Below, piece after piece: positions 1-9,025 of a stretch of 36,726 bases of DNA. The translations under genes and the position numbers were made by a program. This DNA comes from Oligoflexia bacterium (lineage in GTDB: Bacteria > Bdellovibrionota > UBA1018 > CAIMNF01), in the NCBI GenBank assembly GCA_903831745.1, contig CAIKYX010000223.1:1-36726 (forward strand). The letters run 5' to 3'. Under the pieces are notes generated by a model. It had not been told where the DNA came from and made no database searches. It saw only the letters and a program-made list of their open reading frames with translations. Position 1 is the first letter of the stretch. Every line of letters starts with the position of its first letter.

Positions 1-927
1 GACACACCTTCTCGTGATCTCGTTCTCGAAAAATTTAAAGAAGGCTTTTTCGTACGGAGCGAAGGCGCAATCGGAATCGACCTCTCGGCCTATGATCTCG
101 GTTTTGCGATGTTTCTAAAATCGGATGGCACTTCGCTTTATATTACGAAAGACCTCGAACTCTTGAAGCGAAAGTTTGCCGATCCGGAAGTGGTGTTTTC
201 GATTCTAGTAGTCGATACCCGACAGACGCTTCACTTCAGACAGCTCTTCAAAACGGCAGAACTCATGGGACTTCGCGCCGCAAAGGACTCACTCCACCTC
301 TCGTACGAAACCGTTACTGACGAAGACGGCAGCCCCTGCAGCTCACGTAGCCGAAACGGCATGCACCTCGAGAAATTGTGCCAAATCGTCAAAGACAAGA
401 TCATTGAAAAATACCTGAACGCCTATCGCGGCACTTGGCCTGATGACGAAATCGAAGCAACAGCACGCAAGATTGCCATTGGTGCTCTTAAATACGGCTT
501 TCTGAAAATGGATGCGAACCGAGTGATCAAATTCGTACTCGACGAATGGATTCAACTCGAAGGCGATACAGGACCGTACCTGCAATACGTTCATGCCCGA
601 TGCAACGGCATTCTGCAAAAGGTCGAGCGTGACGCCAACACCGATGAATTTGAATTGGCTACACCCCATGATGAAGAACTCCTCTTAATGCTCGAGCGCT
701 TTAATGAAGCCATTGCAGGCGCTGGTAAAGAACATCGCCCGTCTGTACTCTGCACTTATCTCTATGATCTTTGCAAAACATTCAATCGTTTCTATAAGGA
801 ATGTCCGATCAAAAACGCAGAAACCGGCGCTCAGAAAAACACTCGCCTCTCATTGGTGGCTTTGACTGCGCAAACCTTACGAGAAGGTCTGGCAGTGCTC
901 GGAATTTCAGCCCCCGAGCGGCTGTAG
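1..927 (+). CDS. argS: Arginyl-tRNA synthetase, C-terminal part (5' truncated by window edge)
   Basis: Charges tRNA-Arg with arginine in the cytoplasm. The frame is open from base 1, so about 308 residues of the C-terminal half are present and the start lies outside the window. Visible landmarks are the catalytic-domain stretch KSDGTSLYITKDL (from about base 118) and the all-alpha anticodon-binding domain ending in [16 protein letters not shown], a typical ArgRS terminus. The KMSKS loop position reads PCSSRSRNG, so the canonical lysines are absent; many ArgRS enzymes have a degenerate KMSKS loop, so this alone does not argue for inactivity. The last 21 bases overlap the convergent regulator gene. 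Family call is confident; the missing N-terminal half cannot be assessed. Confidence 0.93.
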   Translation, partial: DTPSRDLVLEKFKEGFFVRSEGAIGIDLSAYDLGFAMFLKSDGTSLYITKDLELLKRKFADPEVVFSILVVDTRQTLHFRQLFKTAELMGLRAAKDSLHLSYETVTDEDGSPCSSRSRNGMHLEKLCQIVKDKIIEKYLNAYRGTWPDDEIEATARKIAIGALKYGFLKMDANRVIKFVLDEWIQLEGDTGPYLQYVHARCNGILQKVERDANTDEFELATPHDEELLLMLERFNEAIAGAGKEHRPSVLCTYLYDLCKTFNRFYKECPIKNAETGAQKNTRLSLVALTAQTLREGLAVLGISAPERL

Positions 928-2346
928 TTTTCCTTCGAGGTCCTGGATCTTTCGATAGAGGGTTTTTCGATCGATTCCCAGTACTTTGGCAGTGCGGTCT
1001 TTAGCTCCTTCGTTTCTTTTTAGAGCAAAAACAATGTATTGATCCGTGAGCTCATGCAAGGACATAAGCGGTTTATTCGGATCAAACAGCTCTTCCGGAG
1101 TATCTTTAATGGCTACTCCGACCTCGAGAGGCAATTCTGGCTGCGCATCAAAAGCTCTCGAATCCTGAATATCAAAATCCAGGTCCTCGATTCCAATCAC
1201 ACCAGTTCCCCGCAGAACGACCGCTCTTTCGATCGAATTCTCGAGTTCGCGAACGTTTCCCGGCCACTCTTGCCTGAGCAGGTATTCAGCGGCTTCCTTG
1301 GTAAAGCCAGAAATGTTCGCCCGATTCAACACCACGAACTTCTTGAGAAAGAAATCAGCCAAAAGGAGTATGTCGTCCTTTCGCTCACGAAGGGGCGGTA
1401 TTTGAATGGGTATGACCGCGATACGAAAATAGAGATCTTCTCGAAAGTTCTTCTCGATGATTTCTTTTTTTAAGTTTCGATGGGTCGCACAGATAATCCT
1501 CACATCCACTTTTCGATCTTGATTCTCACCGATTCTCTTGATCCGCTTTTCTTGAATGACTCTGAGTAACTTCGCCTGAAGCGGCAGACTCAGGTCTCCG
1601 ATTTCGTCGAGAAACAAGGTGCCGCCTTCGGCCTCTTCAAATAGACCTATTTTCTTGTCGATTGCGCCGGTAAATGCACCTTTTACAAAACCAAAGAGCT
1701 CGGACTCGAGCAACGTCTCGGGAATTGCCGAACAATTAATGGCCACAAAGGCACCTTTACTTCTCGAACTGAATTGGTGAATGGCCCGGGCCACCACTTC
1801 TTTACCACTTCCGCTTTCACCCGAAATGAATATGTTTGCCGAACTCGGGGCCACGCGTCTGACGAGATCCATTACCCTCAAAAATCCAGGACTTCTTCCT
1901 ACAATTCCGGTTCCACCAAAGGAATCTTGCCCACTGACCACTGCGCGCAGATTCGAATTTTCCTCTCGTACCTTCCTAAAATAGAGCGCACGCTCGATCG
2001 AAACCAGGAGCTGGGCGAAATGAATGGGCTTTACCACAAAGTCATAAGCACCCTCCTGTACTGCACGAATAGCGCTCTCGGCACTACTGTTAGCTGTCAT
2101 TAAAATGATCGGAATATCTGTATTTTTCTCCTTGAGCGTTCGAATCAGTGCAAACCCATCCATTTTTGGAAGAAGTAAATCAGTAATCAATACATCACAG
2201 GCCCTGGGGTCTTTTTGAATTTCGCCGAGCGCGGCCTCCGCATCTTCAAATCCTGTTACTAAATATCCTCTTGGTCCCAGGTAACTCACAATCAATTCGC
2301 GGACATCATGATCGTCATCGATGATAAATATTTTTGGTTTAATCAT
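907..2346 (-). CDS. NtrC-family sigma-54 response regulator
   Basis: A 479-residue transcription activator that should drive RNA polymerase with sigma-54 once phosphorylated. Domains in order: receiver (about 5-120) with acidic pocket D10-D12, phospho-acceptor D56 in LITDLLLP and K106; AAA+ ATPase (about 148-385) with Walker A GESGSGKE at 176-183, sigma-54 contact loop GAFTGA at 223-228 and Walker B DEIGD at 247-251; Fis-type HTH at the C-terminus (about 430-475). All residues needed for activity are seen. No sensor kinase gene lies beside it, so it is an orphan in this window. It is divergent from a lipoprotein gene carrying a sigma-54 promoter, which is an obvious candidate target (inference). 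The 3' end overlaps argS by 21 bases. Confidence 0.93.
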   Translation of the reverse strand: MIKPKIFIIDDDHDVRELIVSYLGPRGYLVTGFEDAEAALGEIQKDPRACDVLITDLLLPKMDGFALIRTLKEKNTDIPIILMTANSSAESAIRAVQEGAYDFVVKPIHFAQLLVSIERALYFRKVREENSNLRAVVSGQDSFGGTGIVGRSPGFLRVMDLVRRVAPSSANIFISGESGSGKEVVARAIHQFSSRSKGAFVAINCSAIPETLLESELFGFVKGAFTGAIDKKIGLFEEAEGGTLFLDEIGDLSLPLQAKLLRVIQEKRIKRIGENQDRKVDVRIICATHRNLKKEIIEKNFREDLYFRIAVIPIQIPPLRERKDDILLLADFFLKKFVVLNRANISGFTKEAAEYLLRQEWPGNVRELENSIERAVVLRGTGVIGIEDLDFDIQDSRAFDAQPELPLEVGVAIKDTPEELFDPNKPLMSLHELTDQYIVFALKRNEGAKDRTAKVLGIDRKTLYRKIQDLEGKLQPLGG

Positions 2347-2462
2347 TTTTGCACACTAACATGAGTTCGTTTTTTCCCCAGAGATTTGTGGCAAAACATC
2401 CCTTTAAAAATTCTTAACCTATGCGCTTTCCAACCTGAGCATTCTTAAGCCCAAAATTGCCA

Positions 2463-2478
2463 TGGCACATGCTTTGCT
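2463..2478 (+). promoter_or_regulatory. Sigma-54 (RpoN) promoter, -24/-12 type
   Basis: The bases TGGCAC, then five bases, then TTGCT match the RpoN consensus. GG is at 2464-2465 and GC at 2476-2477, exactly 12 apart as required. Predicted transcription start is about 2489. An NtrC-type activator is encoded divergently 120 bases away. The ATG at 2462 is embedded in the -24 element, so it cannot be the start codon of the downstream gene if this promoter is used. Confidence 0.8.
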
Positions 2479-2656
2479 TTTGATAGGAGTCAGATGGACA
2501 ACTTTCGATAGACACACACAGGGGGCACACGGGGTGGAGACGTTATTTAATTGTTTTAATGAAGAGTATTGCGCGCATTGCAAGGAACCTATTGGATTTT
2601 CGCAACACGACCATGAAGTACCATTTCGATCCAAACATTCTTCGCAAAACGAAAAA

Positions 2657-3226
2657 TTGATTCACTACGGCGAAAACTTCAAGATCATTTTTCCTCTAGT
2701 ACTTGCACTCAGTGTATTTACTTCCTGTTCTTCCACCCGCTTGGTCGAACCGATCGGCAACGCTGATGCAGCAACTCCGGATCAATCCTACTCACACCAA
2801 AAAAGCAGCTTTTATACCCGCTTTTCCTTCGAAAAGGGTTCTGCCAACCTGACCGACGAAACGCGATCAGCACTTTCTGAATTGGTAAATCAATCCGAGG
2901 CGCAAGGTAAAATAGAGGAAATCAAGGTTCTCTCTTGGGCAGATGAGGATGCGAACAGCGGCAAGCGAATTCCTGCAAAACAAAAGGCGCTTGCAGATCA
3001 ACGCAATAGAAAGATCAAACTCTTCATGAAGGAGTTTTACCCTTCAGTGAGCGTGCACGTTTACAACATGGCTCAAACTAAGAATTCCGTACATGAACTG
3101 TACAAAACCGCGGATGCGAAAACCAAAAAAAGTTTCGAAGATGCAGGTCTGATGACAAATGAAGCAGTAACGAATCCCCCTGCCAATGCGTCAGAAGGAC
3201 TGGTATTGTCGATATTGAAAAAGTGA
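2657..3226 (+). CDS. OmpA-like outer-membrane lipoprotein, putative sigma-54 target
   Basis: About 189 residues from the proposed TTG start. A hydrophobic signal segment (KIIFPLVLALSVFTSC) ends in a lipobox cysteine, so a lipidated envelope protein is expected. The mature part has an OmpA/Pal-type pattern: FSFEKGSANLTDETRSAL, an IEEIKVLSWADED strand resembling the usual GHTD turn, and ALADQRNRKIKLFM like the QRA helix. It probably binds peptidoglycan (inference). The start is uncertain. The frame is open upstream to 2462, an in-frame GTG sits at 2534, and the intervening codons give a CxxC plus His-rich stretch. I chose 2657 because it puts the signal peptide at the N-terminus, but it has no clear ribosome binding site. 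A strong hairpin follows. Confidence 0.6.
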   Translation: MIHYGENFKIIFPLVLALSVFTSCSSTRLVEPIGNADAATPDQSYSHQKSSFYTRFSFEKGSANLTDETRSALSELVNQSEAQGKIEEIKVLSWADEDANSGKRIPAKQKALADQRNRKIKLFMKEFYPSVSVHVYNMAQTKNSVHELYKTADAKTKKSFEDAGLMTNEAVTNPPANASEGLVLSILKK

Positions 3227-3260
3227 TTCCAGCGTTTACCGGAATCATTTCTTCAAAGAA

Positions 3261-3298
3261 AATCCCATCTGGAAGTAATTCCAGATGGGATTTTTTTT
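3261..3298. terminator. Bidirectional intrinsic terminator
   Basis: A perfect 14-bp stem (3261-3274 with 3279-3292) around the loop GTAA, followed by a run of eight T on the plus strand. An A-rich flank gives U-rich RNA on the minus strand. It lies between the convergent lipoprotein and ade genes; the ade stop codon overlaps its T run. Confidence 0.9.
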
Positions 3299-4976
3299 AT
3301 GCTCTGACATCAATGATTGAAAACTGATCGACATCCACCAAACCCTGATCGGTAAGCTTTAAGGTCGGAATGACCGGAAGGCTGAGAAACGCGAGTTGAA
3401 GAAATGGCTCTGGCAATTCGCAGCCAATGGCCCTGCTCGCTGCCCGGAGTTCACGCAAGGATGATTCGATCTCAGCGGGCGAGCGGTCGGACATCAGTCC
3501 TCCCATTGGCAGCGGCAAGTGAGCCAAAACGGTTTCGCCTTTTACCACGCAAAAGCCACCTCCACTTTGAATCAAGGCCGCAAGGGCAAGCCTCATCTCG
3601 GACGTGCGCTTACCGACTACAATCAGGTTATGACTGTCATGCCCCACGCTCGAGGCAATGGCCCCATTTAGATTTTCTCCGAAACCCACGGCATAGGCGT
3701 TGGCTGGCTTTCGATGATGTCCATGTCGTTCGAGTACCGTCAGGCGCGCAACGCCGGGATCGTCATGCGCGAGCACGTGTCTCGTGGTAATAATCTTTCC
3801 GGCTTCAACCCCGATGACATGAACCCGACCTGAAGGTCCTACCAGATCTGATTCGGCAGGTATAGCGGCGAAAATGGTGCCCACACCAGTTTGGGTAGGA
3901 ATACTTGCGGTATCCAATTCAGCAACAAATCGTCCACTTTTTAAAACGTTCGAAACATCGCACGAAAGAAAGTCATTCAATAAAACCAAATCTGCACGAT
4001 ATCCCGGAGCAATCGCACCTACTGATTTCAGTCCATAGTGCCGAGCCGTACTGAAAGAGGCGCTCCGATAAGCCACTTCTGGCGAAATTCCGTATTGAAT
4101 TCCTTTTCGGATCAGATAATCGAGATGCCCTTCGGTCGCAATTTCGAGCGGATTACGATCATCTGTGCAAAAACCGATACTGGTCGACGTTGCCAAAGTG
4201 AGCAAGGGTGAAAGCTCTCTAAGATCTTTTGCAACACTTCCCTCTCTGATCCAAATCGCTATGCCGTTTTTTAATTTTTCTCGCGCTTCGTCCAAGCGGG
4301 ATGATTCATGGCAACTCGAAATTCCGGCAGCCGCGTAGGCAGCCAGGGCTTTACCACTCAAAAGTGGACAATGCCCATCAATCACGCGTTCAGAAAAAGC
4401 ATCGATTTTAGCATGCACGAGCGGGTCGCCATTGAGCACGCCCGGCACATTCATCATTTCGGCCAAGCCCAAAACTTTCGGATGGTGCGCATACTGCATG
4501 AGTTTTTGAACATCAACAATGCCACCTCCATTGGTTTCGAGGTGCGTGGCCGGCACACACGAACTTAGCATGACTCGAAGATCGAGATCGAGTTTTTCAG
4601 CCTGTTCGAGAAAATATCCAAGTGCCAGCGGACCAATGACATTGGTCAATTCGTGCGGATCACAAATGGCAGTCGTAGTGCCTCGTGCAATCACTGCGTT
4701 TTGAAAATTTCGTGGAGTCATCAGTGAACTTTCGACGTGCACATGCGCATCGATAAAGCCAGGAACCAACCACTTTCCTTTTCCGTCGATGGTTTGCTTG
4801 CCCTTTAATCCGGTCTCCAGCCCTACAATAGTGTCTTCGATAATCGAAACATCACCCTGTCGCCACTCGTTCGAAAAAACATCGAGGTAAGTGACATTTT
4901 GAATCACTACGTCACAGGGAATTTTTCCTTGAGCGGCATCCACCCGACTTCGAAGTGAAGCCTTAATATTTTTCAT
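3297..4976 (-). CDS. ade: Adenine deaminase
   Basis: 559 residues, close to the usual 550-600 of bacterial Ade. It deaminates adenine to hypoxanthine in purine salvage. The amidohydrolase metal-site motif GFIDAHVHVESS lies at about residues 73-84 (H78, H80, E82). Further landmarks are CDPHELTNVIG near 105, and CTDDRNPLEIATEGHLD with the catalytic-type Asp near 295. The C-terminal domain is also typical (ASSVGHDSHNLIVVG and the GGGFCVV stretch). Its ATG overlaps the murB stop codon (ATGA at 4973-4976), so it is probably translated by coupling as last gene of the long minus-strand block. Salvage of purines would suit a prey-feeding life (inference). Confidence 0.94.
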   Translation of the reverse strand: MKNIKASLRSRVDAAQGKIPCDVVIQNVTYLDVFSNEWRQGDVSIIEDTIVGLETGLKGKQTIDGKGKWLVPGFIDAHVHVESSLMTPRNFQNAVIARGTTTAICDPHELTNVIGPLALGYFLEQAEKLDLDLRVMLSSCVPATHLETNGGGIVDVQKLMQYAHHPKVLGLAEMMNVPGVLNGDPLVHAKIDAFSERVIDGHCPLLSGKALAAYAAAGISSCHESSRLDEAREKLKNGIAIWIREGSVAKDLRELSPLLTLATSTSIGFCTDDRNPLEIATEGHLDYLIRKGIQYGISPEVAYRSASFSTARHYGLKSVGAIAPGYRADLVLLNDFLSCDVSNVLKSGRFVAELDTASIPTQTGVGTIFAAIPAESDLVGPSGRVHVIGVEAGKIITTRHVLAHDDPGVARLTVLERHGHHRKPANAYAVGFGENLNGAIASSVGHDSHNLIVVGKRTSEMRLALAALIQSGGGFCVVKGETVLAHLPLPMGGLMSDRSPAEIESSLRELRAASRAIGCELPEPFLQLAFLSLPVIPTLKLTDQGLVDVDQFSIIDVRA

Positions 4977-5905
4977 GTGATGTACCTTACCTCTTCATGC
5001 AATTCGACATTCAACTCATTTAATGCACGACTCTTGGCCAAATCAATCAGACCTTTCACATCGACCGCCCGGGCGCCTCCGAGATTAATGATAAAATTGC
5101 TGTGCTTTTCGGCAAACTGGGCGTTTCCGATCCGGTGCCCCCGAAGCTTCAGGCGATCGATCACTTGCCACGCATGAAGACCTGAGCTTTTGGGATTCAT
5201 AAAAACACTCCCGCAGGATGGAAAATCGACCGGTTGGGTTTCCTTGCGTCGGGTATATAAATGGTTGATCTCGGCTTCAATTTTTTTAGGATCATCTCGT
5301 CCAAAACGAACCTCGGCATGAGTGACCAGCTGGTCTTCGGTCAAAAAATGATTTTTTCGGTAAGAGAAACTATTGCCCCCAACCCGATGCCTCTCTATTT
5401 CGAAATGGTTGCTTCGCAAATCAATGTAATCCACAGAAACGGCCACGTCCTTAAACTCACCCAAATGAGTGCCGGCATTCATCGTCACCATGCCGCCTAC
5501 TGATCCCGGAATTCCCGTCAAAGCAGATAAGCCACTCCAGCCTTCGCGCTGTGCTCGCCTCAGCAAACTCGAGCCACCCACTGAAGCACCTAATCGCAAT
5601 AAACCCTCTTCTTTAATTTCAATTTCCTGAAACAGGTGTTTCATTCTGATCACGACGCCCCGAAAGCCATCGTCCGAAACCAAGAGGTTAGAGCCCCAGC
5701 CAAGGATGAAGAAGCGACTGCCAGTAACGTGAAGGGCCTGATGGATCTTTTGAAGATCTTCCTGGGTCTTGGGCGTGACCAAAACGTCGGCCGATCCCCC
5801 TATTTGATAATAGGTTGCTTTGGCTAGTGGCGCGTCGAATTCAATCTGACCCGAAAAATCAGGGCGAATCGATTCAAAGAACGATTTTAGATCTTTTGTG
5901 TTCAA
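4973..5905 (-). CDS. murB: UDP-N-acetylenolpyruvoylglucosamine reductase
   Basis: Cytoplasmic FAD enzyme that reduces UDP-GlcNAc-enolpyruvate to UDP-MurNAc in peptidoglycan synthesis. Seen: FAD-binding stretch FILGWGSNLLVSDDGF, the SALTGIPGSVGGMVTMNAGT segment, SFSYRKNHF and the catalytic serine region PSCGSVFMNP, then the C-terminal KHSNFIINLGGARAVDV. The frame is open to an ATG at 6010 but that would add 35 residues unlike MurB and lie deep inside ccsA. The TTG at 5903-5905 gives MNTKDLKSFFES and a normal length of about 310. With that start it overlaps ccsA by 32 bases; the 3' end overlaps ade by 4. No strong ribosome binding site is visible, so reinitiation after ccsA is plausible. Confidence 0.93.
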   Translation of the reverse strand: MNTKDLKSFFESIRPDFSGQIEFDAPLAKATYYQIGGSADVLVTPKTQEDLQKIHQALHVTGSRFFILGWGSNLLVSDDGFRGVVIRMKHLFQEIEIKEEGLLRLGASVGGSSLLRRAQREGWSGLSALTGIPGSVGGMVTMNAGTHLGEFKDVAVSVDYIDLRSNHFEIERHRVGGNSFSYRKNHFLTEDQLVTHAEVRFGRDDPKKIEAEINHLYTRRKETQPVDFPSCGSVFMNPKSSGLHAWQVIDRLKLRGHRIGNAQFAEKHSNFIINLGGARAVDVKGLIDLAKSRALNELNVELHEEVRYIT

Positions 5906-7541
5906 AGGCAATCCATAAACAATAAAGGGTTTGAAGTCCCAGGAATACCGATACGAAAAGCTGACCACCACTCGAGAACCCGTAAGAGTGCAGGCCGACG
6001 CCGAGAACAAAATTCACTCCGTACCAGGCCATGACCACGGTCGAAAAACAAATTACTGTCCAGAGTGGAAAACCGAAAGTCGTCACCCAACCAGCATAAC
6101 GTCCGTGCAAGACTGCCATATAAGCAAGAAGCGCAATCAATGCCCAGACTTCTTTAGGATCCCATCCCCAGAAACGACCCCAAGAATAATCGGCCCACAC
6201 TCCGCCCAGAATGGTTCCGGCAGCCAGGAGTACCGTTCCGAACATCAGGGTTCGGTACGCGAGCTGATTCATCAGCGCAATTCGCTGATTTAGCTCTACA
6301 GAGTCGCTCTTCGCTTTCTTATGAAAAAGAAACAGCGTCGTGTTCGAGATTCCCATGGCTAGCATGAATGCACCATAACTGAGCGTAATCGTCAGAACGT
6401 GAATGGTCAGCCAGTAATTGCTTCGAAGAACCGGCACAAGCGGGCGAATCGTCGGATCCATGATCATCGGAGCCGAGTCGGCAGCGAAAAGTGCAAGGCC
6501 TGCGAGAATAGTTGAAGTCGTCATCAGAATAGTATGACGATTTTTCGAATACAGAAGACTTGCGAAAACCATAACGCCCAGACTCACCCAGATGATGGAT
6601 TCATACATGTTGGTCACCGGCGGACGACCCGCCACATAACAACGAAGCGAGAAACCCAATACATGTACGAAAAATCCTGCAAAGGTCAGAAACTTCGCCA
6701 TGATTCTCGGAACCCGATGAGCCGCAAACATCCAAAGCAAACCCGCCAGCAAATAAAAGATCATCGCCTGTAGAAATGGGCGAAGCTTGTTGTAAAAGAC
6801 CTCTGCAATGAGTTTGTTCTTAATCTGTGCAAATTGAGGAACGGCTTCAGAGATAATCGCCCGGGTTTGTATCGTTTTCTCCTGAAATGCAGCCACATCG
6901 TGATCCAGATACCCTTTGAGCATCCCGTACACGGCGTTCGACTGCGGAGTGGCCTTGACCATTCCTTCTGAAAGAGAAATCCATGGAGCATCTGCATTTT
7001 GATCGGATGGAGGAGTTACCGTCCAAAGCTTGCCTGCGATCAACTCCTGAAAACGAGAGACTCGGCCCACTACCCGCTTTAGCTCTTCGCCTCTGGGATC
7101 ATGACTGCCGGTTACGGCATTTACACCCGTACTCGTTACTTGCTGACCGCCCGAAGAGATGCCTTCAGCATATTGCAAAAACACATTATTTTTCATCAAT
7201 TCGGCCGGAGAGAAAAATTTTCGGGTCACATCGACGAGCAATTGCTTTTTTACTTCGTCATTATTGATGCGAATCAATGGTACTTGCGCCCAAAGCTGGG
7301 GATTGACCATCATCGACACCAGCATCTCGTTCGGGTCAAATGCACCGAAAGACCGCGAGCCCGTCATTGACAAAATGGTTTCTCGAGCAAACTCATCAAA
7401 CGGTTTGATGCGCCCACCACTCTGCACTGGAATCAAACTCAGCTCGGTAACAGTCAAGCCCTTCATCGGCTCGGGTGTTTCGGGGGTCTGCGCCTGGGAA
7501 ACTACGGCGAGAAAAATCAAAATCAATGAAAACTTTTTCAT
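5874..7541 (-). CDS. ccsA: Cytochrome c biogenesis protein CcsA/ResC with large N-terminal extension
   Basis: Inner-membrane haem-handling subunit of System II cytochrome c maturation, working with ResB/CcsB. The 555 residues begin with a signal-like helix and a roughly 240-residue periplasmic region starting LIPVQSGGRIKPFDEFARE. A polytopic C-terminal half from about residue 260 follows. The haem-binding tryptophan-rich motif reads WADYSWGRFWGWDPKEVWAL, and candidate haem-ligand histidines lie in VHVLGFSLR, TIHVLTITLS and GLHSYGF. Simple CcsA proteins are near 300-350 residues; an extended form of this kind is known from other lineages using fused CcsBA. Its ATG overlaps the resB stop (ATGA, 7538-7541), so the two subunits are probably made by coupled translation. 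Confidence 0.9.
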   Translation of the reverse strand: MKKFSLILIFLAVVSQAQTPETPEPMKGLTVTELSLIPVQSGGRIKPFDEFARETILSMTGSRSFGAFDPNEMLVSMMVNPQLWAQVPLIRINNDEVKKQLLVDVTRKFFSPAELMKNNVFLQYAEGISSGGQQVTSTGVNAVTGSHDPRGEELKRVVGRVSRFQELIAGKLWTVTPPSDQNADAPWISLSEGMVKATPQSNAVYGMLKGYLDHDVAAFQEKTIQTRAIISEAVPQFAQIKNKLIAEVFYNKLRPFLQAMIFYLLAGLLWMFAAHRVPRIMAKFLTFAGFFVHVLGFSLRCYVAGRPPVTNMYESIIWVSLGVMVFASLLYSKNRHTILMTTSTILAGLALFAADSAPMIMDPTIRPLVPVLRSNYWLTIHVLTITLSYGAFMLAMGISNTTLFLFHKKAKSDSVELNQRIALMNQLAYRTLMFGTVLLAAGTILGGVWADYSWGRFWGWDPKEVWALIALLAYMAVLHGRYAGWVTTFGFPLWTVICFSTVVMAWYGVNFVLGVGLHSYGFSSGGQLFVSVFLGLQTLYCLWIAFEHKRSKIVL

Positions 7542-9019
7542 GAGTCAAGCTCCTTGGAATGCGTCTCTGTCTGCTTTTTCGTTTTCACTACCTTAGAAAG
7601 ATAAAGTGAAATCGCTCCCAAAATGAGCGTAATAGAACCCCAGTATTTGAGAAATCGACCCGGGTCGTAATTAACAGAGAGAATAGTAGTGGTTGGACGT
7701 GGAAAATCGGGAATGTAACTCGCCTGATAGAACGTGTATTGCAAAACTTTGATCGGCTCATTCATCGTGATGTGTTCGACCGGTAGCGCATCCATTTCGG
7801 CCTCGGTCTTTTGCAGAGCCTTTACGACCTGCACATAAGAAGAATAAGCCGCAGCCTCATTGGTTCCGGGGTTATGCTTCATTTCGAATTGCTTCAGCCT
7901 GATGGCAAACGGCAAGATGACCCGTTTTGGAAAATAGCCGATCGAAACTTCAGAACCATCGGTTTCGATAAATTCGGCTCGATCGCCTAATCCTAACCAG
8001 ATTTTAGAGGCAGGATTGGAGAGCAGTGAAACCTGAATGGCGGGATTCGGAAGCGCCGAACCCATTCCGGCTGCTTTATTGACAACATTTACGTACTCGG
8101 TTTGATTGATGGCTGAAGGAACAAACTTTTTAACCTGCACTTGAATCGGCATTTTCCAGCCCGGATTAACGATAGGAGGCTCTTCACCCTCGAAAGAAAT
8201 TGGACCTGACTTTTTCTCACCTCGAATCGAGGTGGCCTCGAAATGCAACTTTCCGTCTTTTGAAACCACAAAATCGAGTCGGGCTTCGCCCGGGGTTCCA
8301 GCCAAATCCATCAAGTCCTTTTGATCATCCCGACGCACTAAAAATCGAGCAGGTCCCATTTTTTGAGTCGCCCAACCTGCATCACCGCCCCACAACCAGA
8401 TTTCGGGCGCACCTCCCATGGGTGATCCTAAAATTCGGATTTCTACGGCCGGTCCCGCCTTCTGCTTTGCTTGGGCTTCACCGACCGGCACCACAAAATT
8501 AACCTTGGTTTCAGCGTCCGGGATAAAACGTTCTACCTGAACTCCCATTTTCGGAAAAATTTTTGGCTTAAGGTCTTTGGCAATAAATTCGGGCATCCAA
8601 GGAAACGGCTCCGTCATGACGGATTCGCCCTTTTTATAGACCAACATCTGCTCGTCCATTTCGACTGCAGAATTGATTTCGCCTTCTGAAATTCTCAGCG
8701 AACCATCGAGGCCGTTGACATAGGTCAGCCACGAACCCACCAAAATCGAGATAATGCCTGCATGAGCGAGCAGAAAGGGAATGTGTTTCTTTTTCCAAGG
8801 CCAGCGACTCAAAGCCACAGCAAGTATATTCACTCCCAACATGGCGAGCACGACAAAAAACCAAGGCGATTGATAAACCAGATAACGGGCAGTCGGAGTA
8901 TCGATTTTAGATTCAATTAGGGTAGCAACAGTCAATGAAAGCGCGAGAAAAACGATCACACAAACGGCGAGCCTGAGTGAGATCAAGACGCTCCAGATCC
9001 GTTCTAAAATCTTTGTCAT
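7538..9019 (-). CDS. resB: Cytochrome c biogenesis protein ResB/CcsB-like
   Basis: 493 residues, partner of CcsA in System II haem delivery to apocytochromes. Topology fits ResB: three N-terminal membrane helices (about 13-36, 50-72, 83-101), a large periplasmic domain of about 340 residues, and a last helix near 457-478 (WGSITLILGAISLYLSKVV). The N-terminal SLRLAVCVIVFLALSLTVATLIES is typical. The periplasmic part includes YTFYQASYIPD, matching the usual LYQSSY-type end of the domain. It lies directly upstream of ccsA with a 4-base overlap. Separate apocytochrome reductase genes (ResA or CcdA) are not seen in the window. Confidence 0.88.
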   Translation of the reverse strand: MTKILERIWSVLISLRLAVCVIVFLALSLTVATLIESKIDTPTARYLVYQSPWFFVVLAMLGVNILAVALSRWPWKKKHIPFLLAHAGIISILVGSWLTYVNGLDGSLRISEGEINSAVEMDEQMLVYKKGESVMTEPFPWMPEFIAKDLKPKIFPKMGVQVERFIPDAETKVNFVVPVGEAQAKQKAGPAVEIRILGSPMGGAPEIWLWGGDAGWATQKMGPARFLVRRDDQKDLMDLAGTPGEARLDFVVSKDGKLHFEATSIRGEKKSGPISFEGEEPPIVNPGWKMPIQVQVKKFVPSAINQTEYVNVVNKAAGMGSALPNPAIQVSLLSNPASKIWLGLGDRAEFIETDGSEVSIGYFPKRVILPFAIRLKQFEMKHNPGTNEAAAYSSYVQVVKALQKTEAEMDALPVEHITMNEPIKVLQYTFYQASYIPDFPRPTTTILSVNYDPGRFLKYWGSITLILGAISLYLSKVVKTKKQTETHSKELDS

Positions 9020-9025
9020 AAAAAC

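Noticed and set aside
343-669. 108-residue minus-strand frame inside argS
   Set aside because: Lies wholly within the argS reading frame with no ribosome binding site or recognisable protein; a shadow of the codon pattern.
2462-2656. ATG at 2462 as start of the lipoprotein gene
   Set aside because: The ATG is part of the -24 element of the sigma-54 promoter and lies upstream of the predicted transcript start.
5906-6010. N-terminal extension of MurB to the ATG at 6010
   Set aside because: The extra residues do not resemble MurB and sit deep within the ccsA coding sequence; a TTG at 5905 gives the family length.
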